Source: Phoma sp. XZ068
Lineage: Eukaryota; Ascomycota; Dothideomycetes; Pleosporales; Didymellaceae
Direction of reading: 5' to 3'
Assembly: GCA_004835665.1 (NCBI GenBank)
Contig: RBKR01000024.1
Span: 310,001 to 374,000, forward strand
DNA: 64,000 nucleotides
In this document: positions 1 through 9,917 of the stretch, piece by piece
Layout of the letters: every line of letters starts with the position of its first letter
Position numbering within the stretch: position 1 is the first letter of the stretch
Notes under the pieces: model-generated
The model's database searches: none
What the model was told of the DNA's origin: nothing
Seen by the model: only the letters and a program-made list of their open reading frames with translations
Made by a program: the position numbers and the translations under genes

Positions 1-2061
1 TAAGGCTGTAAAGCCACACACAAATGCTATCGCGACTAGATTTTTTGGTGGAGTACTCTATAGATCTATACGACAAATGTTTGCTATAAATATCTTGCTG
101 GAAGTGTGATTTTCCGGCCGCGAGTGTTGTGTTTTGGTGGAGGAGCCGAGGGCGGCTCATGAGCAACCACACCACTTTGAGCAGCTGCATCACCACGATT
201 TTGCCTCTTCCTAACTCCTTGTTGCTGTGGGAGCTTCCTCTTGCCTTTTGGAGTAGTTTGTAATGCTTTTTCACGGTCTTTCTCCTCCTTCTTGCGCGAG
301 CGCTCTGCCTTGCGTGCATTAATCTGCCGGCGCTCCTCTGCCTTCCTTTCATCCCTCTCCCTCTTCTCTCTCTCTCGCTTCTCCGCCTTCTCAGCGTCAA
401 GCTTTTGCTTGAGCTTGCGAGTAGTTTCACGAAGCTCAGCTGCGTCTGCTTTTCTAATCTCTTCTTGCCTTTCTGCCTCATCTGCTTCATCTAGAAGTCG
501 CTGAGCTTTGTTGACGCGTGAAGGAGACCACCACTGAGTCTCCCCATCCCAATCTTGCCTCTGAATAAGTGGTAAAGCTCTGCTCTTCTTATTGCCCTTC
601 TTCTGCTGCCGTAGAGCTTGCTCTAACCCCTTGTTGGTCATCGTGAGTAGCTGATTTTGGATGTGGAGATGGTGAAGGGTATCCCTTACCCGCACTGAGT
701 CTTCCGCATACTTATCCTTCACAGCACGCTGCAGAGCCCTGTCTGCAAGCCGCCAATCAGGGCCCTCGTATGGCTGAGGAGGTGGAGTAACTGGTGGAGG
801 CTCAGGTGACTTGGGAGCTAACTTTTTAAGTATAACGTTGGGGTCCCATGGGCTCAACCCGGTGGACTTGAAGGCACTGTGGATGAGCTTTTTGGTGAAG
901 GTCTTCACCCAGGCAGCCCAGAAAAGGCGGAAGAAGTCACCCTTCTTCATTGGGACCAGGCCTTGGCTCTTGTGAAGGTGATCTGCGAGCTCATCGCTGT
1001 AGTTTTGAGCCAGAGGCTTGAAGCAAACTACGTCCAGCGGCTGCAGAGTATGGGTACTGTGAGGTGGGTACACAGCTAGCATTATCTTGTTGGCATCGCA
1101 GAAGGTGATAAAAGCCATCGTCAGATGACTCCCATGGCCATCTACAATGAGTAGACGGTACTTTCTCCTTGCCTTGCCCTTGGTGAAGCGGTTGAACACC
1201 TGCTTGAGCCAGCCAAGGCCAGCTGCCTCGTTCGACCAGCCAGAAGGAGAAACAGCAGTAAATACTGAGTGTTCTTCCTTTTCCAAATCGTCCACCCAAC
1301 TTGATTGAATGTTCTGAGTCTCGGCCGCATATATGAGGCCTGGCGGGAGGACTGTACCATCCGCACATATGCAAGAGAGGAGTGTTATCCACTCACGATT
1401 GCCATCTTGGAGTGACTGCTGAGTGTGCTTTTGCTTGTATAATGCCTTGTCAAAGATCCTCTTGCTCCTGCCAATCTTCCCAATCGCGAAGCCCTTCTCA
1501 TCCATATTGTAAGTATGACGCGTCTCGATGCGATATTCCTTCATTTTTTGGTCCATAAGGTCGAAGTATTGCTTATACTTTCGCCGAGAATCAGCGTTGT
1601 GACGCTCTCTATCCATACCGGTTGCCCACTGAGAGGTGAGTCGGTCGGGGTGACGATTGAGGAAGCTCGTAACCCAGGAATCAGAGACCTCCACACCAGC
1701 TATCTCATGCGCGAAATTCCTGATCATTGTTCTTGTAGGTGGCAGGTGACGTACAGTAAGTCCTTCTATATAAGTAACAAGCTCATCCTCTTGTTGTGGC
1801 GTGAGCTTCTGTTGTGCAATGATCTTGTTTTTATGAGACACGGTTTTTCCCTCTGCGCGGCGCGTTAAAGTTGACCGCCACACACCATGTTTATCCGCCA
1901 AATGCTGATCAGGAATTGCTTTGCCAGGGTTAGTTACACGTCTCTCTTCAAGGGCTTCTTTTAAGGTCATTGTGGCGTTGAGTTATTGTACTGCAAAGAT
2001 GAGATGGTTGGGTGGTTGGAATGCGCATCACGCGAAAAGCGCATCACGCGCACGGACACGG
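1..2061 (-). mobile_element. Fot1/pogo-type DNA transposon, left end outside window
   Basis: The element lies on the minus strand, so its 5' end is on the right. The right terminus reads outward as ...CGGACACGG and is followed by TA at 2062-2063, the expected pogo/Tc1 target duplication. Inside this terminus a 12-bp sequence, gcgcatcacgcg, occurs twice (2023-2034 and 2039-2050). The left part (1-83) matches the subterminal DNA of the related elements at 3880-4009 and 38455-38579 (both carry a 'tggctctac...' stretch and 'ctccac(c/t)acaaaatctcg'). The left inverted repeat must therefore lie just outside the window. The transposase is uninterrupted, so the copy may be autonomous. Confidence 0.85.
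84..1970 (-). CDS. pogo/Fot1-type DDE transposase, 628 aa
   Basis: This is a cut-and-paste transposase acting on its own terminal repeats in the nucleus. The order seen is: an N-terminal Psq-like helix-turn-helix (about residues 1-50), a CENP-B-type second helix-turn-helix with the LPPTR motif (about 55-120), and the DDE catalytic core. Acidic catalytic residues are visible as D157 (YNMDEKG), D277 (LIVDGHGSH) and D313 (LQPLDVVCF), the DDD pattern of the pogo clade. A lysine/arginine/glutamate-rich coiled tail (about 500-590) follows. The reading frame has no interruptions and the ATG at 1970 is the first one inside the element. Its nearest relatives here are the elements at 36469, 38582 and 40733. 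Confidence 0.92.
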   Translation of the reverse strand: MTLKEALEERRVTNPGKAIPDQHLADKHGVWRSTLTRRAEGKTVSHKNKIIAQQKLTPQQEDELVTYIEGLTVRHLPPTRTMIRNFAHEIAGVEVSDSWVTSFLNRHPDRLTSQWATGMDRERHNADSRRKYKQYFDLMDQKMKEYRIETRHTYNMDEKGFAIGKIGRSKRIFDKALYKQKHTQQSLQDGNREWITLLSCICADGTVLPPGLIYAAETQNIQSSWVDDLEKEEHSVFTAVSPSGWSNEAAGLGWLKQVFNRFTKGKARRKYRLLIVDGHGSHLTMAFITFCDANKIMLAVYPPHSTHTLQPLDVVCFKPLAQNYSDELADHLHKSQGLVPMKKGDFFRLFWAAWVKTFTKKLIHSAFKSTGLSPWDPNVILKKLAPKSPEPPPVTPPPQPYEGPDWRLADRALQRAVKDKYAEDSVRVRDTLHHLHIQNQLLTMTNKGLEQALRQQKKGNKKSRALPLIQRQDWDGETQWWSPSRVNKAQRLLDEADEAERQEEIRKADAAELRETTRKLKQKLDAEKAEKREREKRERDERKAEERRQINARKAERSRKKEEKDREKALQTTPKGKRKLPQQQGVRKRQNRGDAAAQSGVVAHEPPSAPPPKHNTRGRKITLPARYL

Positions 2062-2063
2062 TA

Positions 2064-3082
2064 CCGATAGGCGCCTGTTTTTCCTTCGACCTGTCGTCAC
2101 TTTGGCTTGGTCGTCGAGGCGGCTTGATTACAGCAGCCACAATAAGTTTCTGGTCCAGCAACAGCAGTGTTTTGAGCGCGGCCGAAGAAACAGGGGTCCA
2201 CCGCCTCAGTACTAGGCAGCGTCTTACAGGGATGTTGCGCCATCTATTCTTAGAGATTTACAGTACAGCACAGCGCGACCAGGGTCCGGAAGTTGATTGA
2301 TACCGTTGTTGTACTGTATGTACTGTATTGCGGCAACGCTGTTCGCAGCAGCAGCTCCAGCCTAGACGCATTCTAGCGTAGCTTTTCTTGACGTATAGTC
2401 AGTCAACGCAGGACAGCAGGACGAAGCTTGCTGCGGCATGCTTTACTGTAACAGGATGCTGCAAACTATAGTATGTTAGGTCAACATCAAGTGACCGTCG
2501 CAAGCCATTCAGCGTGACATCCTGCCTCCTACACATTTATGCTGCCCTTGCGGACTTCAAATGCAATCAATTGCATACCATTCCATGCGGTCAGAGTATT
2601 GTACTGTACAGTGCGGTAGACGCATGGTTCAGTGCCATTATGCTTGCTACTGTGGGTTCGCAGCTCGTGTCAACCCAGCTAGCATACCAGCGTCACTGAT
2701 CAACAAGTCAGCGTGAGAAATAGCTTCTCATGGCCTGTACTTGTTTTTCACTGATGCATATGCCTAGTGGTAGCTCGAGTGCAGCCTGGAGGCGAGGCAT
2801 GGAAATTCAGGTGACACGTTCGTACTTATACCAAAACTCTCCGATACGCTATGATGGAATGAATAGTCATCGACAGCGGTGACTTACCGCTGTTTTGTTC
2901 GTTCGCACTGTACTGTACTGTACAGTATCATCACGCGTGACTTCGAACATAACGACCAACACATCGACCAAGCGGTCATGGAACATCGTCGGTGCTTTCT
3001 CGTCGTAAGACATATTGACAATCGTAGAATCGTAGAATCAAAATGGAGGTAGATTCAATTGATTGGGCGCAGAAGTAGTGCT
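2064..3082. other. intergenic, no gene seen
   Basis: No convincing gene is seen. Short open frames overlap on both strands with no recognisable domain. The stretch is rich in TACTGTAC-like words (about 2306-2335, 2597-2612 and 2906-2928). Similar words recur near 19870 and 20145-20165. Confidence 0.5.
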
Positions 3083-3400
3083 GCCGGGCTCATAACCTGT
3101 TGGTATGACTCGTATGAGAACTCTAATACTGTGGCGCATGTGACGCAAGTCTCAATAGAGTTGAAGTTATCTTTTTTCGAGAAATTCCCTCTCCCTTTCT
3201 CCAGAGCGCAACCTATTCCTTTATATCTACGGCCTCATCTTCAGCTCTTCGGCCTGGCCGACGGCCAACCCGATCGACTCGGTCTCACCGAAAGTTGTCA
3301 GTTTATAGGTTTTTCAATTGATTGATTCTTGTTGTTCTGTTCCTACGCCCAAATTGCAGGTACATGTTTGTGTGGTTACACGCGAGCTTTGTGCTACCAT
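3083..3400 (-). repeat. Copia-type solo LTR fragment with half-tRNA-iMet primer site (tentative)
   Basis: Positions 3083-3098 carry a 16-bp sequence (centre gggctcataacc) identical to that beside the Copia LTR at 57861-57876. It corresponds to the anticodon arm of initiator methionine tRNA (loop CTCATAA). The adjoining sequence (3099 onward) reads on the minus strand as an LTR end, ...ataccaaca. It also contains 'ctcttcggcc' near 3245, as the AT-rich Copia LTRs do. The outer boundary cannot be set. Unlike the copies beyond 50.9 kb this piece has normal base composition. Confidence 0.4.
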
Positions 3401-3489
3401 ATCGTGCCGCTTCCTAGCCTTCAGCCTTAGGGACTGTATAACTATCTGACAAAAGTATAGAATTTCGGTCTCTCCGATCCAGATATCAC

Positions 3490-4009
3490 CGTACTTTGTA
3501 GACCTGCCAACAAGAAGAAGAAGATCAAGGCAGCCGCCAAACTATGTAACGAGAAATTACCTCAGGAGAAGCGTGAGGCAGCAGCAAGAGCCAAGGCAGA
3601 GCGTGTGAAGGAGAAGGCAGAGCAAGCAGCTGAAAAACCAGCGTCAGAAGGAAGCTCGCAACGCTGAAAAAGCTATACAATTGCCCCAAAAGGGTAAGAG
3701 GAAGGTTTCAATAGTACCTTTACAGAAGCACAAGCGTCAAAAACGAGCTGGTGATGGTGGAGGTGGTCATATCGACGCTGGGGTCCCCCCCCCCCCCCCC
3801 CGGCCCATCACAGCGTCGCGAGGCCGCACCGTCAGACTTCCAAGTAAATTCAAATAAGCCAAATTGATCACAAGCATTACTATACTACTCCACCACAAAA
3901 TCTCGTGATAATACCAGTTGTGGGTGGCTCTACAGCCTCATTTTTGTGAGAGTTGTGAGGTTGTTCGGCGGTCGCCACGCGTCCGCGATCGCCACGCGTC
4001 CGTGCACGT
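3490..4009 (+). pseudogene. 3' relic of a pogo transposase with its terminal repeat
   Basis: The sequence matches the basic, alanine/lysine-rich 3' coding tail of the element at 36469-38579; for example both have 'aaaagctatacaattgcccca'-type wording. It ends in the same type of subterminal DNA. The terminal repeat holds two 14-bp direct copies of tcgccacgcgtccg (3972-3985 and 3989-4002). The terminus is at 4009, followed by TA (4010-4011). The 5' two thirds of the element, including all catalytic motifs, are missing. A run of 17 C (3785-3801) sits in the former coding region and shifts the frame. Confidence 0.7.
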
Positions 4010-4385
4010 TACATAAGCTGAACTGCTTTTCTCTGTGGCTAGCACGCGGCATGAACTTTGCTGAGACCAAACCGCTCGATCATAGCAGAAAACACGCCCA
4101 AAAAGAGCTATGTGGTGAATCTGCTTTCCACGCGTTCGAGCTTGCATTGATACAGATGGGCCACAAAAAACTCTGGAGGGTGATTGTGTGTTATTACGTA
4201 GCATACGCCCGATGTGCTGAGAAGGCCCACCATGTAGTGGCATCTGGGCTTGCGCAGCAGATCTAAGAATATAATATGATCAGTAGCCCGAACTGGCTTC
4301 AATCTCTCATGGAAGGTGTCGAAAGCTTGTACGTAAAGAGGGAGGACTGCCGCACTTCACCTTCAACGAATACACTGTAGCCATC

Positions 4386-4667
4386 ATGTTGCATTCGACA
4401 CGACAGCAAAAGCAACCCCTCTCGCCCCAAAATACATCCCAGAGCACGCCGCCGCCATTGGCGAGCATCGATGCGGAGATCGCCAGGAGAAAAGGAACCA
4501 CCGCAGCGATAGAGACTCCCCAAGAACACATGCAAGCGTCCAAGACTGCCGTGACGCCCTCGATAGCGGAAATCATATACGAAGAAAAGAGTGAGAATGG
4601 TCCCATCATCACCCATGTGCAGAGTCAAAAGGATATAAAGGCAGAGCATGATAAATTCGATAATTAG
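4386..4667 (+). CDS. hypothetical 93-aa protein (weak)
   Basis: This open frame has amino-acid composition plausible for coding: a Q/S/P-rich start, then an acidic and lysine-rich end. The same frame stays open upstream to about 4283. I do not recognise any domain. It converges on, and overlaps by about 59 bp, the minus-strand MADS-like gene. It could be a terminal exon of a plus-strand gene or a chance frame. Confidence 0.25.
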   Translation: MLHSTRQQKQPLSPQNTSQSTPPPLASIDAEIARRKGTTAAIETPQEHMQASKTAVTPSIAEIIYEEKSENGPIITHVQSQKDIKAEHDKFDN

Positions 4668-5239
4668 ACGAGAACAAAGTAGAATTCTCAACGCACATGT
4701 TTCCTGTCTTCTCGCTATGGGACTCTTGCTGTTGAAAAATATGCCGCAGCTCTGTAGGCATATCTGCCCGCCCAGAGTACATGGGAAGCATCTTCACGTC
4801 AAACACAGACGCAGGCCGAAGGCCTTGACTTGGCCTATTCTGCACCTGCGCTACGGTTCGAGCTTTTGCTTGATGATTAGCCGACTCCGCGACCCGTGCC
4901 TTGTTGATAAAAAGATGATGGGTCAGACTTTTGCCAATCTGTAGGATAGTGTCGCTATGGGTTCTGTGAGTAAGCAGATTTGATCAAGGAATATGTGCAA
5001 CTCACCAGTCGATCCAATACCGCCTCAATTTCGCACAAGATCGCGCCGCCGGTGGAATCGTACGAGTGGATCAGACCAGTATCTGTACAAAGCACAAACG
5101 TGAAGACCTTGCAGTTAGATCTTATGCCAAGCTCATGTGATTTGCCGACGAGTCCTTTGGTTCTTTTTCTTCGCGAAGTCTGATCATCTTTGGTAATGTT
5201 CGCGACTTTGCCCTTCGCTGCCATCCCGGTGCTCCGCAT
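4609..5239 (-). CDS. MADS-box-like protein, two exons, 187 aa
   Basis: The first exon (5239-5006) encodes a degenerate SRF/MADS-type DNA-binding domain at about residues 10-50. The pattern KRTKGLVGKSHELGIRSNC matches the KRxxGLxKKxxELxxLC core of MADS boxes. It is followed by a short strand (KVFTFVL) and TG-SYDSTGG. A GTGAGT donor after the CTG codon, a CTTAC branch-like site and a CAG acceptor define a 67-nt intron (4939-5005). Exon 2 (4938-4609) continues in phase 0 to a stop. MADS proteins are nuclear transcription factors. The N-terminal basic residues are fewer than usual, so DNA binding is uncertain. The exon 2 part has no recognised domain. Confidence 0.5.
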
Positions 5240-5466
5240 GTGAACATCTCGAGTTCGAAGTAAGTATCTTTCGGTTGCTTATTAGAACTGTATAGCTTGG
5301 CAGAATAGGTCCAAGTTTAGCGCGGCATTTTTTCCCCGGCCCTCGATGGACTCATATCGCCGCTGCGCATCCTTTGGTGTTCTATTGTTGATTAGCGTAT
5401 GAACCGCTCCTTTTGGCTGTATCTGACCTTCGAACTATATTGAACGAAGGACGCTCACTTCGTTGT

Positions 5467-6201
5467 ATGCTGGCCAGCGCAGCCATGAACATCACGCAGT
5501 GGTACGGCGTTGCTCTCGGCACCCTTGCGGCGCTTGTACTGGCTGTTCTTCATGTCCGCGCCCGCCTACCAGTCTTCCTGCTCAAGCACATCTTCTACCC
5601 TCAGATCAATCCACACAGTGGAGGCGGAAGCAGGACTAAATTAGCTGGGGCTGTCGCTATCAGCGTCTTCCTTGTAGGCAATGCTACCTGCATGGCTCTT
5701 GGCGTCAAGAGCTCTACACACGTGCTGCAGCGGACGGCGCATTTATCAGTTATCAATACTATCCCGCTCTTCCTCGGTGGAAGAATCAACCCAATCACTA
5801 ACGTGCTAGGCATCCGATATGAAACATATTCAAAGGCGCACCGATGGACGGGGCGGGTTGCAGTCATTCAGGCGCTCGTCCATGCAAGCCTCGCTGCCGC
5901 TTCGCAAAAGGGTTATCGAGGCCAGTCTCAGATTGCGGGTTTCATAGTAAGTTGCCCTTACCCATGTTTAGAAATACAAAGCTGAAGATTCGAAGAGGCT
6001 GCGTCGGCCATGGCTGCAATCTATCTTTTGTCGACAGGACCTATAAGACGACACTTCTAAGAAGCATTTGCGAAGCTGCATATGATCCTCGCTCCTCTAG
6101 CCCTCTGCACCGTCTGGCTGCATCTCCCTCACCCTAAATCGCTGCGTCCACCAAGGGTATATCTGATGGAGATCATGTTTGGCAGTTGGAAGTACTCATA
6201 A
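5467..6201 (+). pseudogene. ferric reductase-like transmembrane gene, 5' remnant
   Basis: The predicted protein starts with a membrane segment (VALGTLAALVLAVLHV). It then carries the family pattern INTIPLFLGGR...HRWTGR, which belongs to the ferric reductase/NADPH oxidase transmembrane domain. A 51-nt intron (5947-5997, GTAAGT donor, GCTGAAG branch) leads in phase 0 to a second exon. That exon matches the next helices (FAKLHMILAPLALCTVWLHLP) but has a TAA stop at 6058-6060 where an aromatic residue is usual. The frame ends at 6201, before any FAD or NADPH domain. The gene is therefore broken by a nonsense codon and truncated next to a Tc1 scrap. Intact family members reduce extracellular ferric or cupric ions at the plasma membrane. 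Confidence 0.75.
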
Positions 6202-6267
6202 ATATTGTCTTAGGAAGTGAATGATTGATTGGTTCTGATCTGGTAAACACTGTGTTCATATATATGC

Positions 6268-6738
6268 ATGTTCCCAATTAGCCAGCACTCATTCTGGTGC
6301 ATCCACAATCCAGGCGTCTACGTGGGAACCATGGACAAAGAGCCCTTACTGCAGGAAGACGGGGCTCCTAGCCACACAGCGGCCGCGAATGCCAGAGTAT
6401 ACTCTACGTATGGGATCGAAAGGCTGTTTTGGTGCGACAATTCTCCAGATCTGAACATGATCGAGCCGTCCATGGACGTACATGAAGCATGTCACTACGA
6501 GGAGGGGTCCGTCCGGAGTCTCGAGCGGAGGCGGAGACGCTGGCTCCAAGCATGGGCTGAAATGAAGCAAGAGAGGATCCAGGCTTGGATAGAGCGGATC
6601 ATGCGTCACATCCGCAATGTCATTGAGTTTGAGGGTGGCAACGAGTATCGAGAGGGGAGGTATGACACTGACGAGGGTGACGACGGGGAGGACGAGGACG
6701 AGGACGAGGAGGGAGACGACGAAGGACGAGGTCAATGA
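6268..6738 (+). pseudogene. Tc1/mariner transposase C-terminal fragment
   Basis: The frame holds the last part of a Tc1/mariner DDE domain. The pattern LLQEDGAPSHTA corresponds to the second-aspartate region (usually QDNAPxH), and NSPDLNMIEP corresponds to the SPDLNPIE motif with the final acidic residue. Arg-rich helices follow. It ends in a run of D/E codons (about 6660-6730). The N-terminal DNA-binding part and the first aspartate are absent, and the start codon before the homologous part is fortuitous. It lies directly after the broken ferric-reductase gene. Confidence 0.75.
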
Positions 6739-6810
6739 GGGGGGAAAAGGGCGACCCTTCTAGCCAGAAATGGACGCGTCAGCGTCAGCCGCTGACAGGG
6801 GTGACAGAAG

Positions 6811-6883
6811 GAGCTCGTTTTTATTGAGTTGCAGGGTCCGTGCTTATTTTGGTGGGACCCTGCAACTCAATAAAAACGAGCTC
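6811..6883. repeat. perfect 29-bp inverted repeat (hairpin)
   Basis: The arms 6811-6839 and 6855-6883 are exact reverse complements (gagctcgttttt... / ...aaaaacgagctc) separated by a 15-nt loop. It lies between the Tc1 fragment and the HET gene, 149 bp before the HET start codon. It may be two abutting transposon ends. It could also form a cruciform or an RNA hairpin in the HET 5' leader. Confidence 0.85.
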
Positions 6884-7031
6884 TTTCGTAAGGGGTTGCG
6901 CAGACTCTTTGGTAGGCACCTGCCAGACATAAAAGCCTTGATAGCACGACACCATCGAGGGTCAGTCCATTTTGGTTCAACAGCACCCTCCGTACCAGAC
7001 GCGAGCATCGGCCTGGTCCCATAGAATCGAC

Positions 7032-9059
7032 ATGAGTTCCGGAACCCCCGATTGCATCGGCTGCGGTGTGCGGTTTCAGGAGCGGTGGTCTCGACTCCCC
7101 GAAGTCAAATCATTTGCCGAAGAAGGATGTCCGTACTGTATCCTAATGCTGCAGGGATTGCTTCGTCTGATTCCCGAGATCGAGACCAGATTCGGCTACG
7201 ATGCGACGTTCCGCTTCAATGGTCGCAGTTCCATGATCGTATATGCAGATCCCAATGGCTCAATGGGGTACAAGCCGGGCCGGGAAGACGTGAAGCTGGA
7301 CTATGAATATTACACCGTGGGCACGGCTCGTGTGGCGCGGCCGGCCGGGGACACGTCGTCGGAAGCGGGCTTTGCAAGAGCGCGACAGTGGATTCAGACC
7401 TGCTTGACGGACCATGTGCTCTGTGGGGTAGACGAGCCGTCGCCGCTTCCCACGCGGGTGCTCGATCTCGGAGAGAATGTGGAGGCGGAGCCCGCACAGA
7501 TCAAGCTCCTCGAGGCGCCCGGTCAGAAGGAGCGGTATATCTCGCTGTCCCACAGCTGGGGTGGTCAGCAGCCCTTGACAACCACCACGGCGACCGTGAA
7601 CGATCGCAAAGCCGGCATTGCATACTCGCAGTTGCCGAAGACGTTCCAAGATGCGGTTCGAATCACGCGGCGGTTGGGAATTCGATATCTGTGGATCGAT
7701 TCGCTGTGTATCATCCAGGACAGCACCGAGGACTGGCAGATCGAAGCCAGTCGCATGGCCAGCGTCTACCGCAACTCCTGGCTGACCGTGTCGGCGACGC
7801 ACTCGTCGTCGCCCGCAAGTGGTTGCTTCAACCATGGCCAATCTATCGACGTCCAGACTCCCGACGAGGACGATGATCCTCTGGCCGTCTTGTTTCCCGC
7901 GGCCACCAAGCTCAGGCGGGATCTTCGCCTGTCGCTCCGCTTCGCGATTTCGCACGCGGATTTCGGGCTGTTCGCACGCCCGAGAGACAACAAGCCATTC
8001 CCGTTGCTCAACCGCGGATGGGTATACCAGGAGCGGCTGTTAGCGCCGCGTGTCCTGCACTTCGGCCCGCAGGAACTCTTCTGGGAGTGCATGCAGGACC
8101 TTGACTGCGAATGCGGCACCCTGAAGTGGTCGGACGCGGAGAAGATGGGCCGCTACATGAATCGCAATACTTCTGGGGAATTGCCGCCGAAAATCTCGCA
8201 CTATGCGGCGTTGCACATTGGTGGCAAGCGTAATCTCGACGACACGAAGCGGAAGCAGAAGCTGCTATCGCGTTGGCAGGACATGGTGCAGGAGTACACG
8301 CAGCGCGGACTAACGGTTTCCACTGACCGGCTCCCAGCTTTCTCGGGCGTAGCGGCGGAGATGATGGAGGCGCTTGGGATGCGGTATCGCGCGGGGCTGT
8401 GGGAAGAGACGTTGCCGATGGGGTTGCTGTGGGAGAGGGACAATGTCATGGAGATGGCAAAACCGAGACAGGATCCACGGCCGGCGCCGTCGTGGTCGTG
8501 GGCGGCGGTCGAAGCACCGGTGCGGTTCCTGAGATCGTTGTATGGGCCGTACCGAGCGTGGGAGGTGCCGAGTGTGTTTGCGAACGTGGAGGAGATCCGT
8601 TGTCCCCCGTCAGGAAAGGATGAACTGGGACAGGTTCAGGTGAACGAGTCGTATATCATACTCTCGGCCGAGATGACGACAGGGTCGCTATGTTTGGACC
8701 CCCCTCCCGAGATTCCAAAACGGTGGATGTATGCGCGCGAGGCGATCAAGAAGCGCATCAAGGTGCCGACATCACTCACGCGAGGGTCGTTCCAGATCAA
8801 GGTCGGAAAATATGATCCGGTCATGTTTGTCCCCGACATTGCGTTCTGCGATCAGGATGGGGATTGGACATGGAAAGACGAAGAACTCCATTGTGCGAAG
8901 GTCCTTAAGTCTTCGGATTTTGTTTTCTGGCTCATTCTTCGAAGGGTTGATGAGGAGAACTCGGTGTATGAGCGGATCGGAGCCGTTGGAAATTTTGAGA
9001 CAGACGCAGAAGACGCCTGGGATTGTGAAGGGGGTAAAAAACGGATCAAGATCATATAG
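7032..9059 (+). CDS. HET-domain protein, 675 aa
   Basis: HET domains occur in fungal vegetative-incompatibility proteins, where activation leads to cell death on fusion of unlike hyphae. The sequence shows an N-terminal pair of CxxC units (residues 8-11 and 33-36). The HET core starts at YISLSHSWG (169-177), continues through LPKTFQDAVRITRRLGIRYLWIDSLCIIQD (about 201-230), then DW, EASRMASVYRNSWLTVSAT and a following C. The long C-terminal part includes the usual RGWVYQERLLAPRVLHFG motif. The ATG at 7032 is the first in frame; the frame upstream lacks ATG. It is a single exon with normal GC. No NACHT or WD40 partner domain is fused. I see no intact neighbour gene that would act as its partner. 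Confidence 0.93.
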   Translation: MSSGTPDCIGCGVRFQERWSRLPEVKSFAEEGCPYCILMLQGLLRLIPEIETRFGYDATFRFNGRSSMIVYADPNGSMGYKPGREDVKLDYEYYTVGTARVARPAGDTSSEAGFARARQWIQTCLTDHVLCGVDEPSPLPTRVLDLGENVEAEPAQIKLLEAPGQKERYISLSHSWGGQQPLTTTTATVNDRKAGIAYSQLPKTFQDAVRITRRLGIRYLWIDSLCIIQDSTEDWQIEASRMASVYRNSWLTVSATHSSSPASGCFNHGQSIDVQTPDEDDDPLAVLFPAATKLRRDLRLSLRFAISHADFGLFARPRDNKPFPLLNRGWVYQERLLAPRVLHFGPQELFWECMQDLDCECGTLKWSDAEKMGRYMNRNTSGELPPKISHYAALHIGGKRNLDDTKRKQKLLSRWQDMVQEYTQRGLTVSTDRLPAFSGVAAEMMEALGMRYRAGLWEETLPMGLLWERDNVMEMAKPRQDPRPAPSWSWAAVEAPVRFLRSLYGPYRAWEVPSVFANVEEIRCPPSGKDELGQVQVNESYIILSAEMTTGSLCLDPPPEIPKRWMYAREAIKKRIKVPTSLTRGSFQIKVGKYDPVMFVPDIAFCDQDGDWTWKDEELHCAKVLKSSDFVFWLILRRVDEENSVYERIGAVGNFETDAEDAWDCEGGKKRIKII

Positions 9060-9433
9060 ATAGATTTGGACGCTGCATAAACCGCGATAGAAATCCAGAA
9101 GGTCTGACTTGGTCGATCAAAGGAGTGATTTTCGAGATTGATATGGGGTCGGGTCGATGACACCTGATTCAACGCCAACAAGCCGCGGTCGAAAAAAAGC
9201 GCCACACAACAGAAGTTCTTGAACCTTGAGAGTGACCTCAAGGCTTATTGCGATCTAAATTTTTTGACAAATGATATCCGTACCCCCCCCCCCCCTTGGA
9301 TGAAGCCCTCTGATTGGCTAGAATCCTTATCTCCAATTTCAAACGACGTGATCCGGACCAACCTCCGCCATCTTAAAAGGACGTGATTCGGACCACTTAC
9401 ATTGACCTGACAGGCATTCAGTAAGTCCTCCGA

Positions 9434-9511
<78 letters not shown>

Positions 9512-9917
9512 CTCCACCTCGATGCTAACGCAAACATCCGCAGACTCTATTACATCCGAGATTTCACTCAACCTTTCCGTGTCCCGCCCTACGAACATAA
9601 CAGGACCCAGATAGCGGACAGCCCCGAAGAAAAGGGGTCTGTGTCCTGGGACTGGTATCTAAACAGAGGGTTAAAAGTGACTGTCAAATACCACGGTGGC
9701 TGAAGCATGCATGTAACAGATGTTGGGGTACGCATATATATATGAGGCATCCCGCCTGTCTATATCAGGACTATATAGTCTCTTGTCCCTACCTAGTGTT
9801 ACTTCCTTAAGGAGTTAGGGTCCTAGTTAGGTATTTACTTATTACTATACTATTCTCCTATTGTCCGATTTGATGCTTGTATTGTGTTGGTGACTTCTTG
9901 TCTCTCTTTTTCTAAAT
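9060..9917. other. intergenic with simple repeats
   Basis: No gene is seen. The stretch holds a run of 13 C (9283-9295), a TG/GA microsatellite listed separately, and AT-rich DNA from about 9720 that leads into the 3' side of the Tad-like LINE. Confidence 0.5.
9434..9509. repeat. (TG)n(GA)n microsatellite
   Basis: A short TG tract (9434-9444) passes directly into 65 nt of uninterrupted GA (9445-9509). Open frames through it (RERERE or SLSLSL) are artefacts of the repeat. Confidence 0.97.

Noticed and set aside
3083..3160. Possible initiator tRNA-Met gene
   Set aside because: Only the anticodon-arm word is present; no acceptor, D or T arm can be folded around it, and the same word sits beside the Copia LTRs.
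3380..3393. 14-bp word acgcgagctttgtg shared with 9936-9949
   Set aside because: A single short match between two different repeats; no further similarity around it.
9245..9598. Frames encoding long SLSL or RERE runs
   Set aside because: Produced by translating the GA microsatellite.
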